From Butyrivibrio sp. INlla14 (lineage in GTDB: Bacteria; Bacillota; Clostridia; Lachnospirales; Lachnospiraceae), in assembly GCF_900102515.1 (NCBI RefSeq), contig NZ_FMVS01000004.1, positions 124,001 through 188,000 of the forward strand: a stretch of DNA of 64,000 bases, in the 5' to 3' direction. The notes beneath the pieces are model-generated. The model had not been told where the DNA came from. It saw only the letters and a program-made list of their open reading frames with translations, and ran no database searches. Shown in pieces: positions 1 through 9,470 of the stretch. A program made the position numbers and the translations under genes. Every line of letters starts with the position of its first letter. Position 1 is the stretch's first letter.

Positions 1-1942
1 CATACCAGTTATTGCCTGCTGGCAAATATACAGAAATAGTATCTTTAGGGCTTACCACGGGGCAAATCATAAGACCTGGGCCAAACATATACTGATCAGA
101 AATTTCGCGAATGCCCTCTTCATCCGGATAATCAAAGAATAAGGGCCTGATTATCATGCCATCATCTAGACACGCCGCCGCTCCAACAGAATAGATATAT
201 GGAAGAAGCCTGTATCTTCCCTTAATAGTAGCTACAATTGCTTCATAATACTGATCACCCTTATCGCCAAAGGCCCAGGGTTCCCTGCTCACATCTGTTC
301 CGTGAGATCTGAATATTGGTAAAAAAGCTGCAAACTCAAGCCATCTTACATAGAGCTTTTTGTACTCGTCAGTAATTCCCTCATATTCGCCGTTCCAGTA
401 CCACTGAAATCCCCTTTTTACAAAGAAAGCTCCTGCATCCAACGTCCAATAGGGCATTCCGCTTGCCGCCATCTGAAGGCCTGCTCTCACCTGCCTTTTA
501 AGGCAATCCCAGCTAGCAGAAACATCGCCTGACCATAATATGGTTCCATATTTCTGGCTTCCTGCCCATCCACTTCTTGTCAGGTTTACAACTCTTTTAT
601 CCGGTCTTGCGCAAATAAGCCCTTCCCATATGGTCATGGCATGATACAGGCCATAGGAATTAGCCATTTCTAGCGGCATGATATTTCCTGCATCTGTCCT
701 GAATTCACAGTATTTTTCACCGTCCTCCGGTTCTATATGATGCTCCCACTCAGGCGTTATAGGCTCACTTGAATCGCACCAAAAGGCGTCCACCCCTGAC
801 GGAAGAAGGTTTCTCTCAACCTGGGAGAAATAGAGCTTTCTGGCCTCTTCATTGAACGCGTCATATATATCAGTCCCCGGTAAAAGATAATTCTTTTCCT
901 TAAACTCCTTATTATCCTCCGTATTAGGGCTCATGTTTGGCCAAATGGACATCATAAAATGGATTCCCATATCATGAAGCTCATCTGTCATCTCTTTTGG
1001 AGATGGGAATCTGGATCTGTCAAAGCTCTTTTGCCCCCATTTCCCATCTTCCCAGCTGAGCCAGTCAAGGACGATGCAATCTATTCCAATATTTCTCTTT
1101 TTAAACTCTCTTGCTACATCCAGAATTTCTCCCTGGCTTTTATACCTCTCCTTGGACTGTATATAGCCGTAAGCCCATTTGGGAAGCATCGCTGCGCGCC
1201 CTGTAAGCTTTCTAAAGCCCTTTATTACAGCAGGGAGCGTATCACCCGGAATGAAATAATAGTCCAAATAGTAGTCTGCTTCAGTCTGGATATAAGCTTC
1301 TCCATTCTTTTCAGAAAAAAGTGCCAGAGACTTGGTACTGAGCAGTATTCCGTAGTTATTGGTTGAAACCACCATAGGAATTGCAATCTTCCTGTTTGCC
1401 TGGTGTATGTAGTATGTACTGCCTCTTAAGTTCCATTCGCCATTTTCGCCCTGGCCAAATCCAATAAGCATCTCATCTGGTTCAAACTCCAAATAAGTTC
1501 TTGTCTTGTAGGCTTTACCATATTCTTCCTTATCCGCAGCCTTTATCTTTTTCTTTATACCATCAGCTGTTTCTATTTCCTCAACTACGGCGCTTTTTCC
1601 GTCAGCTACTTTGTAAAGACTTATCTTTTCTAGCTGCCGCGGGCAGAAATTTCTCTCAGATAAAAGAGTTTTCCCTTTTTTATCAACATATGAAACAGCG
1701 CCTGTTTCATCGTTTATTCTCACCCGGATATATTTCGTATCAATTATGATCTCATTCTGCCCCTGAATGATCTCATGATCTTTTTCTACCTGGACATTGC
1801 ACATCCCTTTGCCCTGTCTTTCATCAAATACACCATCTGCAGAAAAGGATGTTCTTACGATCCCTCCTTCCAGGATAGTTAACCTTAAAGTTCCATTTTC
1901 TGTTTTCAAATAAAAGCTGTTGTCATCACTATTTATCATGTC
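1..1942 (-). CDS. Glycoside hydrolase family 31 (alpha-xylosidase/alpha-glucosidase type), C-terminus cut by the window
   Basis: The reverse strand reads open for 647 codons from an ATG at 1942 and runs off the left edge. An N-terminal beta-sandwich is followed by a (beta/alpha)8 barrel with the GH31 pattern VLDWLSWEDGKWG. The nucleophile motif FWCDSSEP puts the predicted nucleophile at Asp390, and LWSGDVSASW puts the acid/base at Asp473. Family members retain configuration while removing non-reducing-end alpha-linked glucose or xylose; the exact substrate cannot be read from sequence. There is no signal peptide, so it should act in the cytoplasm on imported oligosaccharides such as xyloglucan fragments. 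A GAGG ribosome site lies about 12 bases before the ATG. It is divergent from lrgA. Confidence 0.93.
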
Positions 1943-2049
1943 TTATGCCTCGTTTTATTTAGATATAATCAATGATAGCACACAACTTGCTTCTTTTTAA
2001 AAAGATAGTATAATGTGAGATGTTTTTTTGTTATATCGAGGTATTATCT

Positions 2050-2427
2050 ATGAAATTTTTAAAACAGTTTTTGATCATTCTTGCTGTTTCACTTATGGGC
2101 GAGATCTGCAAGGCAATCCTTCCACTCCCTATCCCTGCAAGTATTTATGGGATGGTATTTATGTTTATTTTCCTTTTGACAGGCCTTATAAAGCTCGATC
2201 AGGTAAAAGATGCAGGCAAGTTTCTTATTGAAATAATGCCTGTTATGTTTATTCCAGCTGGTGTAGGTCTTATGTCCTCCTGGGGTGTTCTTCAGGATGT
2301 TCTTATCCCCGTATCCATAATCACAGTGATCACAATCTTTACTGTAATGGCTGCAACAGGGCTTGTTTCTCAGGTTATAATCCGCCATGGCCACAAAAAG
2401 ATAAATAGTAAAAAGGAGGAAGCATAA
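2050..2427 (+). CDS. lrgA: LrgA/CidA-family holin-like membrane protein
   Basis: This 125-residue protein has four hydrophobic segments and the LrgA/CidA core pattern LPLPIPASIYGMVF near the first loop. LrgA proteins are small holin-like inner-membrane proteins that work with LrgB; proposed roles are control of murein hydrolase export and, in some bacteria, transport of pyruvate or other small metabolites. I chose the ATG at 2050 over one at 2020 because GAGG at 2038-2041 sits 8 bases before it and the shorter form begins like the family (MKFLKQFLI). The stop codon overlaps the lrgB start by one base (TAATG), so the two are translationally coupled. Confidence 0.9.
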   Translation: MKFLKQFLIILAVSLMGEICKAILPLPIPASIYGMVFMFIFLLTGLIKLDQVKDAGKFLIEIMPVMFIPAGVGLMSSWGVLQDVLIPVSIITVITIFTVMAATGLVSQVIIRHGHKKINSKKEEA

Positions 2428-3119
2428 TGGGCGAGTTTATGCAAAACAGCGCTTATGCGGGAGTCACAATAAGTCTTCTCTCCTACAGCATCGGTGCCTA
2501 TCTTAAGAAGAAATTTGGATGCGGATTTCTTAATCCACTTCTTATATCTATAATAGCAACCATCTTATTTTTACTGGCCTGTGGCGTCGACTACGATACC
2601 TACAATGAAGGTGCCAAGTACCTTAGCTGGCTCTTGACGCCTGCTACAGTTTGCCTTGCTATACCTTTATACGAAGAATGGGAGCTTTTGAAAAATAATG
2701 CCAAGGCTGTAATGCTTGGAATATTCTCAGGCGTAATTACCAGTCTTGTGACTGTATTTGTGCTGGCAAAGCTCATGGGACTTTCTCACGAGAGCTATGT
2801 GACACTTCTTCCCAAGTCCATCACAACAGCCATAGGCATGGGTGTATCAGAGGAACTTGGTGGCTATGTAACTATCACAGTTGCAGTTATTGTTATAACC
2901 GGAGTTTTGGGAAATATATTTGGTGAATTTATCTGTAAGATCTTCCGAATCCATGAACCTATATCTAAGGGCCTTGCCCTTGGAACCGCAGCTCATGCTA
3001 TTGGCACTGCCAAGGCCATGGAAATCGGAGAAATAGAAGGTGCAATGAGTTCCCTTTCAATCGCTGTTGCAGGTATACTCACTGTAATCTTTGCAACAGT
3101 ATTTGCCGGGCTCATCTGA
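2427..3119 (+). CDS. lrgB: LrgB-family membrane protein
   Basis: This 230-residue protein has about six to seven membrane segments and the LrgB signatures LLPKSITTAIGMGVSEELGG and LGTAAHAIGTAKAMEIGE. It is the usual partner of LrgA, and the pair is taken to form a holin/antiholin-like or small-metabolite transport complex in the cytoplasmic membrane. AAGGAGGA ends 6 bases before the ATG, and the start overlaps the lrgA stop. The stop codon abuts the stop of the convergent DUF1275 gene with no spacer, so no dedicated terminator separates them. No LytSR two-component regulator is adjacent, so its control is not visible here. Confidence 0.93.
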   Translation: MGEFMQNSAYAGVTISLLSYSIGAYLKKKFGCGFLNPLLISIIATILFLLACGVDYDTYNEGAKYLSWLLTPATVCLAIPLYEEWELLKNNAKAVMLGIFSGVITSLVTVFVLAKLMGLSHESYVTLLPKSITTAIGMGVSEELGGYVTITVAVIVITGVLGNIFGEFICKIFRIHEPISKGLALGTAAHAIGTAKAMEIGEIEGAMSSLSIAVAGILTVIFATVFAGLI

Positions 3120-3761
3120 TCATTCTCTTATCATCATCAGAGCCACAGCAATCAATATCATTGATGAAATCCAAATGGTTCCAATGCCTAGTTGTCCGGA
3201 TAGGACTCCTCCTACTCCGGCTCCTATGGCAAAAATAATGATAATACCAAAGAAGTGAAGTGACTTATAAAGAGCAGACTTCTCTTTTGTTCGCATGAAC
3301 CTAGACAGGCTCTCTGTTCCGCTTCTAAGGTTTCCAATACACATGGTGCTGGCATATCCGTATCCATGCACCTTTCTAAAGGTCTGAACCTGCATTGCGC
3401 AGGCAAAAGAAACAAGCATATTAGCGAAAACATTAAAGGCACCCGGAAGAAATCCCACTATCATCAGCATAACAATCTCAACAAATAGTACAATCTGTCT
3501 CCAGTGGATCTTAGGGCTCCTTTTAAATCTACTCTCAATTCTCTCTGCCAGAAACACTCCCGCAGCAAATGATATAAGCGGTAACAGATAGTGTAGGCCC
3601 TTACCCCACTGTCCCATCATGAAATTCTGGCTCATAAGAACCACATTACCTGTCTGTGCATTGGCAAATACACTGCCTCGCACATTGTATGTATACGCAT
3701 CCTGCAATCCTCCAGAAAAAGATAACAGTGCGCTTAATCTAAAACTCTCAGACTTCTGCAT
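3120..3761 (-). CDS. YoaK/DUF1275-family membrane protein
   Basis: This 213-residue protein has about six membrane segments and the DUF1275 signature: SFSGGLQDAYTYNVRG, then FANAQTGNVVLMSQ, then CIGNLRSGTESLSRF. The family is widespread, membrane-embedded and functionally undefined. I chose the ATG at 3761 because GGAG sits 7 bases upstream; a longer reading to 3809 would overlap the preceding gene by about 60 bases and lacks a comparable ribosome site. It lies just downstream of the DUF1622 gene (overlap about 14 bases) and is probably co-transcribed with it. Confidence 0.86.
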   Translation of the reverse strand: MQKSESFRLSALLSFSGGLQDAYTYNVRGSVFANAQTGNVVLMSQNFMMGQWGKGLHYLLPLISFAAGVFLAERIESRFKRSPKIHWRQIVLFVEIVMLMIVGFLPGAFNVFANMLVSFACAMQVQTFRKVHGYGYASTMCIGNLRSGTESLSRFMRTKEKSALYKSLHFFGIIIIFAIGAGVGGVLSGQLGIGTIWISSMILIAVALMMIRE

Positions 3762-4134
3762 TTGTGTCTCCTGATATTTCGTCCTTGTCTGAAATTGTCT
3801 TTGGAGCAAGTTCTTTTTTCTCGTTCTTTATTTCCCAATGGATCAAAAACGTAAGCACAGCTCTAAGGGTTATGATAGCACCCAGAATTCCGAGCTCTGC
3901 CCATTCTCTTACTACTACTGTCCTTAGCACCTCTCCCCCAAGCTTGAATTCAAGTGCAAGAGCAATTCCCTGTGCCAACTGAAGCCTAATGGATTCGTCC
4001 TTTTTAAGCCAAAAGACAAAACTCTTAATGGCAGTGAACACAAGGATGCATATTCCAAAAAGTTCCAAAAGAAGTGTGGAAAATTCAACTATATAGCGAA
4101 GATATGTTTCTGCATTCAGATAAATATTCTCCAT
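3748..4134 (-). CDS. DUF1622-family membrane protein
   Basis: This 128-residue protein has two to three hydrophobic segments (about residues 17-44 and 80-98) separated by an amphipathic stretch with the family-like pattern RLQLAQGIALALEFKLGGEV. DUF1622 proteins are small, uncharacterised inner-membrane proteins. The C-terminal 25 residues are hydrophilic and charged. AGGA lies about 12 bases before the ATG. It overlaps the start of the downstream DUF1275 gene, consistent with translational coupling in a two-gene operon of membrane proteins of unknown role. Confidence 0.8.
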   Translation of the reverse strand: MENIYLNAETYLRYIVEFSTLLLELFGICILVFTAIKSFVFWLKKDESIRLQLAQGIALALEFKLGGEVLRTVVVREWAELGILGAIITLRAVLTFLIHWEIKNEKKELAPKTISDKDEISGDTNAEV

Positions 4135-4304
4135 AGCTCATCCTCCATGGCAATCTCTATAGACTTATATATAACTTTATTATAGTTAAAGCCTTGATTT
4201 ATCGCAAATCTATAACGTTTTCGAGATTTTATATTTTTTTTATTTTATCAACAGAAAATGTACATATTCATAGGGTAAACTAGATTGAAATTGGAGGTTA
4301 ATCC

Positions 4305-4463
4305 ATGAGCATAGACAAGAATTTTGGCAAAAATCAGAAAACAATAAATGCTGTGATCTACAATGGTAAGTATGTAGACCCCAGCATTATCAGAAAAAAA
4401 ATCTTATCAGTTACTGCCGCTATAGCAGGACTGATCTGCTTCGTTGTGCTATTTATATTGTGA
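4305..4463 (+). CDS. Small tail-anchored membrane protein (52 residues), unknown function
   Basis: I do not recognise this protein. A short reading frame starts at ATG 4305 with GGAGG 8 bases before it and stops at 4463. The first 33 residues are hydrophilic (motif IYNGKYVDPSIIRKK), followed by one C-terminal hydrophobic segment of about 18 residues (VTAAIAGLICFVVLFIL) that ends at the stop codon. That layout implies a cytoplasmic N-terminus and a C-terminal tail anchor. It is monocistronic, convergent with the DUF4097 gene (8-base gap). The near-perfect ribosome site and clear topology argue that it is real. Confidence 0.62.
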   Translation: MSIDKNFGKNQKTINAVIYNGKYVDPSIIRKKILSVTAAIAGLICFVVLFIL

Positions 4464-4470
4464 TCATCTG

Positions 4471-5184
4471 TTATTTAATATCAACATTTCCCAGGTTGCA
4501 CTCAACCTTTATAGTCCCCTTATCTCCAGTCTGCTTATAAGAGCTATCTACCTTTTCCTTGCCTATTCTGACATCGCCCAGAGACGAGGATACTTCAACG
4601 GAATAGTCTTTAACATCTTCTTCCAGGGTAATGTCCACATTGCCCATGGAATTTGTGATATCAAGATCTGTAGCATCACATTTGCTGATTTCCACATCGC
4701 CCATATTGGCTTCAATAGAAATCTTCTCAGAAGAGCATTTATTTACCTCAATATTACCCATGTTACCTGTCAGTGAGATTTCTTTTGCCACAATATCATC
4801 CACATTCAGATCTCCGATAGCAAGCTCAGCTATAAAGCTGTCCATTTCATTATCCCTTGGGATCTCGATTGTGAGCTTGTTGTCTGTCTTTAGGTTTGCT
4901 TTCTTGACCTTCTGATTCTGCTTGATCAAAAGAGCTCCTGTATTCTCGTCATAATCAAATACGGGCCTGAAGTTCTCATCGCCTTTAAATTCAACTTTAT
5001 ACTCTTTGCCCTCTTCAATCTTGATGTTCAAAAGGGCAGCATCTATGTCAAGTTTCTTTATTTCTCCAGTAATTTCGAAATCTTCGTTAACTACTTCTCC
5101 CTCGTTGTAGAGGTGGGTCTTAATGCCCCAAAATACAACGGCTACAGTAATCACTACAAGAACAAACATAAATGCCTTCTTCAT
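4471..5184 (-). CDS. DUF4097 (toast-rack) membrane-anchored beta-repeat protein
   Basis: This 237-residue protein has an N-terminal signal anchor (about residues 4-21) and an extracytoplasmic parallel beta-solenoid built from repeats such as LTGNMGNIEV, IEANMGDVEI, ITNSMGNVDI and VSSSLGDVRI. This is typical of the DUF4097 family, whose members are linked to envelope stress. It is the last gene of a PadR-HAAS-DUF4097 operon; its start overlaps the HAAS gene's stop by four bases. The family context suggests the PadR repressor, the membrane HAAS protein and this protein form one regulated unit at the cell envelope. A direct ligand is not known. Confidence 0.84.
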   Translation of the reverse strand: MKKAFMFVLVVITVAVVFWGIKTHLYNEGEVVNEDFEITGEIKKLDIDAALLNIKIEEGKEYKVEFKGDENFRPVFDYDENTGALLIKQNQKVKKANLKTDNKLTIEIPRDNEMDSFIAELAIGDLNVDDIVAKEISLTGNMGNIEVNKCSSEKISIEANMGDVEISKCDATDLDITNSMGNVDITLEEDVKDYSVEVSSSLGDVRIGKEKVDSSYKQTGDKGTIKVECNLGNVDIK

Positions 5185-6200
5185 TTAGTTTCACCTCCCT
5201 CACGATTTCCTGTAAGGATCCTTCCAAGTGGTTTGCGGATAATTCCAGCGATAGGCCATATAAGCCAGCTTGAGCCCCAGTTAAAGGATGAAAAACTGAT
5301 GATCAGGTAAATGCAAAGAACTATTTTCCAGTACATAGACATGAAGTCCTTCGCATATTCATTGACATAGTTCTTTCTGGCCTTTTTAACAGGCTCAAAA
5401 TCTCCTGCCATGGTCTTAATATCATTGAGCGATAAGAGCTTGTCATATGCTGCGTCCTTGGCTCCTGAAAAGATAATGAGCAGAACTCCAACACCTGCAC
5501 AGATAAAGATCATTGAAGGTCCGATGCCTTCTGTGAGAAAAGGAAATGTTTCTCCAAAGATCGTGCTAAATGCTATAACAGGAATTATGCTAAGTACGCA
5601 GATTATTATGCCTATAGTAAGGATACTGCCACGGAGGATTGCATTGTCCTCTTTTTCCCTTGCAAGATACTCAGCAGTAGAAAAATCTATGGCACAAGGC
5701 TCTTTTTGAAGGAATTTCCACTGACTCATCATAACTGATGAAAAGATAAACATTCCCACACCAGCAGCAGCCAAAAGGAACATTAGTATCACACCTATTC
5801 CTACGATGCCTTCTCTTCCGATCATATCTCCTATCGTAGAGAAAAGGATGGGGCCAACCATCGCAAAGCAGCACAGCATAACACCAAGGCCGACAGTAAA
5901 TCTCTGACGTGTCACATCCCTGATATAATCAATAACCTCTTCCTGACACAGGACTCTTGTATCTGAGTCAACTGCCTCACTTACAACCTTGTCTATTCCA
6001 AGGCTCTCAGCCAATTCATCCAGATTCCCAAATTCTGAGATAACAGTTCCAACCGCCTCGTTCTCTGTCTTGCCCTCATTTATAAGCTCTGTATATTTGT
6101 CTTCCATCATAGAGTAGAGCTCGTCCTTGGCTTTTTTAACCTCGACTGTATTTGGAAGATTCGCAAACATTGTCTCCAGATAATTTTTAATTGTATCCAT
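5181..6200 (-). CDS. HAAS-domain multi-pass membrane protein (DUF1700-like)
   Basis: The first 75 residues form a cytoplasmic HAAS helical domain (MDTIKNYLETMFANL ... GNLDELAESLG). About six hydrophobic segments follow. HAAS proteins are encoded next to PadR regulators and are thought to link the regulator with membrane effectors. I prefer the ATG at 6200 with AGGAG about 10 bases upstream; a GTG at 6206 overlapping the padR stop is possible but only 4 bases from the same ribosome site. The protein lies between the PadR gene and the DUF4097 gene in a tightly overlapping operon. Confidence 0.83.
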   Translation of the reverse strand: MDTIKNYLETMFANLPNTVEVKKAKDELYSMMEDKYTELINEGKTENEAVGTVISEFGNLDELAESLGIDKVVSEAVDSDTRVLCQEEVIDYIRDVTRQRFTVGLGVMLCCFAMVGPILFSTIGDMIGREGIVGIGVILMFLLAAAGVGMFIFSSVMMSQWKFLQKEPCAIDFSTAEYLAREKEDNAILRGSILTIGIIICVLSIIPVIAFSTIFGETFPFLTEGIGPSMIFICAGVGVLLIIFSGAKDAAYDKLLSLNDIKTMAGDFEPVKKARKNYVNEYAKDFMSMYWKIVLCIYLIISFSSFNWGSSWLIWPIAGIIRKPLGRILTGNREGGETK

Positions 6201-6202
6201 AA

Positions 6203-6538
6203 TCACTTATCTCCTCTGATAAACTTTTCAACCACTTCTTTTGTAAGATTCCACTCAGCACATTTTTCCATGTAGTACTGTTTCCCCAACTCGGTTATCC
6301 TGTAGTAGGTTCTCTTCTTGCCGTTCTCTGCGCTCTGTGCGTAGGATTCGACATATCCATTTTTCTCCATTCTGGTAAACGCGGAATAAAGAGTTGTCTC
6401 TTTTATAATGTATTTGTCCTCCGAAAGAGCCCTGATCCGTTTGGAAATCTCGTATCCATATGAAGGTTCATCCAGGAGGATAAACAGGATCATGGTGTCA
6501 TTATATCCGCGAATTACATCGCTACTGATCTCTATCAT
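6203..6538 (-). CDS. PadR-family transcriptional regulator
   Basis: This protein of about 111 residues is a PadR winged helix: LFILLDEPSYGYEISKRI, then IIKETTLYSAFTRMEKNGYV (recognition helix and wing entry), then RTYYRITELGKQYY. PadR proteins are dimeric repressors, often released by stress or envelope signals. The start is uncertain: ATG 6538 gives a normal N-terminus, whereas a GTG at 6550 sits only 2 bases after the GAGG. It is the first gene of the PadR-HAAS-DUF4097 operon. Its own promoter carries a five-copy repeat array (next entry) that is likely its operator, so negative autoregulation is expected. Confidence 0.9.
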   Translation of the reverse strand: MIEISSDVIRGYNDTMILFILLDEPSYGYEISKRIRALSEDKYIIKETTLYSAFTRMEKNGYVESYAQSAENGKKRTYYRITELGKQYYMEKCAEWNLTKEVVEKFIRGDK

Positions 6539-6577
6539 CCCATAAATCACATCCTCTCTTAAAATGTGTATTTCATA

Positions 6578-6662
6578 CGACTATCGTACTATGGCAGATG
6601 TACTATGTCTGTCGTAGTATATCTGACGTAGTAAATATACCACGGCTATCGTAGTATGTCAA
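6578..6662 (-). promoter_or_regulatory. padR promoter with five 14-bp operator-like repeats
   Basis: Read on the minus strand, TTGACA (6662-6657), a 17-base spacer and TATATT (6639-6634) form a strong sigma-A promoter. Four contiguous 14-bp units follow at 6633-6620, 6619-6606, 6605-6592 and 6591-6578, each resembling TACTACGTCAGATA. A fifth copy (6656-6643) fills the promoter spacer. Occupied sites would block RNA polymerase binding and the start of transcription. That PadR is the binder is an inference from position. The exact 14-bp phasing is unusual. Confidence 0.75.
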
Positions 6663-6790
6663 CACATCGTCAAAAATATTTTTTTAAAATGGCAAAGAAG
6701 TATTAGGAAAGCGCCACAAACCGCGTTGCTACGATGTTTCTATAGTGATAGAATATTTTTAATTATTTTGGGAATGAGAGGAGAAAGACG

Positions 6791-7195
6791 ATGAAAAATC
6801 TAAAAAAGAAATTATTGATCGGTACTACTGTAGGTCTTACCTGCCTGGTCCTTGGCGCATGCACAAATAACCAGAAAGATGGCTCTACAGAAGCAGTTTC
6901 TACAGAGAATAATTCAACAGAAGCTATATCAAAGAGCGCAGAATCTACCAATGTTTCTTCTGTAGATTCTTCTGCTGATGCGGCTAATGAGGCTACAGAT
7001 GCGGCTTCTACAGAATCTTCTAATATTGAGGAATCTTCCGCAACAGCTTCCGCTTCTGTCACCAAAACAGATGGCTCATCTACAATAGAAAAAGACAAGG
7101 CAATTGACTCTTCTACTGTAGATGTGAGCCTTGAAGATCACTATGACGATCCTCCAATAACAAATTTACCTGACCCAACTGTAGAAGTCAGATGA
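6791..7195 (+). CDS. Ser/Thr-rich putative lipoprotein
   Basis: This 134-residue protein has a signal peptide ending in the lipobox LGAC (Cys24 lipidated). The rest is a low-complexity Ser/Thr/Glu/Ala stretch (about residues 30-110) and a short acidic, Pro-containing tail (DDPPITNLPDPTVEV). There is no recognisable catalytic domain; it is probably a surface-exposed, disordered lipoprotein anchored to the outer face of the membrane. GAGAGGAG precedes the ATG by about 7 bases. It is monocistronic and convergent with the DUF2339 gene. Function unknown. Confidence 0.78.
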   Translation: MKNLKKKLLIGTTVGLTCLVLGACTNNQKDGSTEAVSTENNSTEAISKSAESTNVSSVDSSADAANEATDAASTESSNIEESSATASASVTKTDGSSTIEKDKAIDSSTVDVSLEDHYDDPPITNLPDPTVEVR

Positions 7196-7203
7196 TTTTT
7201 TGA

Positions 7204-9297
7204 CTACCGTCCTTGTTTTTCAAAGTGGTTGTAAATCGCGCTTATACCAAAGCAGAGGATACCACTTACCAGGAAGCTGATTGCGCGTCCAATGGTATTC
7301 TCATAGGTTATGTCGATCATAATAAACTTGGCAACGCAGATCATAGACAAAATGAGTCCGTAGAGCCTTAGCTCTTTTGATCCAAAGGTCTTGTTAAAGC
7401 CTACAGCAATGCACACGATAGCAAAGAGCAGAATGGCAACGCTGACTACAAATCCCTCTGCATCATAGCCCAAAAGGCTGACAAGAAGGATTATTCCAAA
7501 CTTGATGCCTGCGTAGAGCTTTTCACTGCCACCAGAAGCAAAGTGTCTTGGAAGGTTTATGCAGGCAAGTGCCACAGTAAATACAATGTACAGGCCCTGT
7601 AATACAGGGGAATCCACACTTTCTATATTGTAAAGTCCCACCAGCATTCCTATAGCATTGAAAATGTTAAGGACAGTGCTGATCTGTTTATCCTTGTTAC
7701 CCGCGCTGTCATGGTCAAGCTTAAGAAAGATCATGGCAGCGTTAAATATTCCCATAGGAGCTATAACCAAAAGTTCTCTTAGTTCTACAAATTTCGCCAG
7801 GCTGTCTTCCAGCGCAGTACACAAGAATAATCCCATACAGACCTGAGTCATAACATAAAAGATAATCTTGCTGAGAGCATATTTATTGACCACGAATGCC
7901 TCAAAGATAAACACTACTACAGCAAATATAAAGGCCGCTCCATAGAAAAGGAAGCTGCTATTACCAATAAGCTCTAAAATGATCATTGCAGCTGCAAGAA
8001 TCGCTGCCTGGTTTCTAAAGCCTTTTATATCTCTCCTGATTCCATAAAGAGCTACCGCAAGAAGGGCCACAAATATGATTCCTGTATCAAAGAATTCCTC
8101 GTAGTTAAAGCAAATTCGAATCAAACCTACGATGATCCAGCCAGTTGTCCAGGCAATGTTAAAAGACCTTACATAGGGCTTGTCACTCTTTGCAATGCCC
8201 ATTAAAAGAGCTGCCTCTGCCACAAATACTATGGCGAAGAAAACAATAATGTCAAGCCATGTAGCCGTATTAACACAATCTCCAAATAGCATATAGGAGG
8301 AAGCAAGGGCTATAGCGCTTCCAAAGGCCATGAATGTATTATCTGCATCTTCTGTAAGCAGATTCCCAAATAATAAATATGCATAATAACCTGCACTTAT
8401 AAGCATCAAAATGATCGCTGCAATAGTCAGAGGAACACCAATACTAATCTTGTCTCCTATCACAACGGCAAAATAAAAGATGATTCCCAAATTAATGCAA
8501 CTTTGAATAAGACGCTGGGTCTTATTCTTCCAGAAGGTATACTGGAAGGCTCCGCCCAGTATGCATAAATAGAAGAGCATAGGAATAACCAGTGCTGTAT
8601 CTTTGATTCCTGCGCCCAGTAAGGCCGATATCACAAATCCTGCATCGCCTATAGTCTGGAAGAGTCTGCTTTCTTTTCTGCCTATTATAAGAACAACTGC
8701 GGCCCAGATAAACAAAAGAATATACATAAACAGATCATTTATAACCTCAAAATGTATCCTTGTGACTAGAACCGACAGGTAGTTGCATCCAAGACCACAG
8801 GCAAGAAGGGCTGTAAAAAAAGTATTCTCCGGCTTTTTAACATGCTGGAAATATGCTCCAATTGTGAGGCCTATACTGACTGTAAACATCATGGTGATCT
8901 TAACCCCATCATTCATGTAAGGAATGATGAGACTTGCAAACAAAACAAGAGCTATAAATATCAGGATACTTGCCAAAACTCCCATAAGATGCTTACCAAT
9001 CCAGGATTCTGTAGATGAGTTCCTGGCTGGTGCCTGATATAACTGGGGTTGTGGCTGCACTGTAGTTCTAACCTGAGGCTGTGGTTGTTGCTGTGGTGCC
9101 TGCTGGTAAATTGGCTGTGCTACTGTTCTGGCCTGAGGCTGATATAGCTGCGGCTGCAGCTGCATCTGTGGCGCCACCCCTTGTTGTCTCTTTAATTCTT
9201 CAATGGTATTTGACGCTTGATCTAAGCGATTTTGAATCTGACTGACCTGGAACCTGATGGTACTAAGTTCCCTCTCCAACTCTTCAATCTGTCCCAT
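7204..9297 (-). CDS. DUF2339-family large multi-pass membrane protein
   Basis: This 697-residue protein starts with a coiled coil (about residues 1-42, heptads in LERELSTIRFQVSQIQNRL), followed by a Pro/Gln-rich linker (about 43-95, repeated PQPQ units). About 20 hydrophobic segments fill the rest, with the DUF2339-like entry SWIGKHLMGVLASILIF and ALLACGLGCNYLSVLV. The family is uncharacterised. A GGGGAG ribosome site precedes ATG 9297. It is a single gene, convergent with the small lipoprotein. The N-terminal coiled coil suggests oligomerisation or a cytoplasmic partner; this is an inference. Confidence 0.82.
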   Translation of the reverse strand: MGQIEELERELSTIRFQVSQIQNRLDQASNTIEELKRQQGVAPQMQLQPQLYQPQARTVAQPIYQQAPQQQPQPQVRTTVQPQPQLYQAPARNSSTESWIGKHLMGVLASILIFIALVLFASLIIPYMNDGVKITMMFTVSIGLTIGAYFQHVKKPENTFFTALLACGLGCNYLSVLVTRIHFEVINDLFMYILLFIWAAVVLIIGRKESRLFQTIGDAGFVISALLGAGIKDTALVIPMLFYLCILGGAFQYTFWKNKTQRLIQSCINLGIIFYFAVVIGDKISIGVPLTIAAIILMLISAGYYAYLLFGNLLTEDADNTFMAFGSAIALASSYMLFGDCVNTATWLDIIVFFAIVFVAEAALLMGIAKSDKPYVRSFNIAWTTGWIIVGLIRICFNYEEFFDTGIIFVALLAVALYGIRRDIKGFRNQAAILAAAMIILELIGNSSFLFYGAAFIFAVVVFIFEAFVVNKYALSKIIFYVMTQVCMGLFLCTALEDSLAKFVELRELLVIAPMGIFNAAMIFLKLDHDSAGNKDKQISTVLNIFNAIGMLVGLYNIESVDSPVLQGLYIVFTVALACINLPRHFASGGSEKLYAGIKFGIILLVSLLGYDAEGFVVSVAILLFAIVCIAVGFNKTFGSKELRLYGLILSMICVAKFIMIDITYENTIGRAISFLVSGILCFGISAIYNHFEKQGR

Positions 9298-9423
9298 ACA
9301 CTTCTCCCCTAATTTTTATCGTATAAAAAATAAGTGTAGCCTTTAATTATAATATAATGGCTCACCATGTAAATATACTTTAGATACAGCAAATAATCTA
9401 CGCTTATTTCAGCAGTTCCGCAA

Positions 9424-9458
9424 CATAAAAAGAAGCTCCTCCAAAAATGGGGAGCTTC
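9424..9458 (-). terminator. Rho-independent terminator of the PyrE-like gene
   Basis: On the minus strand an 8-bp stem, GAAGCTCC pairing with GGAGCTTC, is followed by TTTTT. It lies about 12 bases downstream of the stop of the phosphoribosyltransferase gene. Confidence 0.85.
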
Positions 9459-9470
9459 CTGAAAAAACTA

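Noticed and set aside
959-1749. Two plus-strand frames opposite the GH31 gene
   Set aside because: The minus strand encodes the continuous GH31 catalytic domain there.
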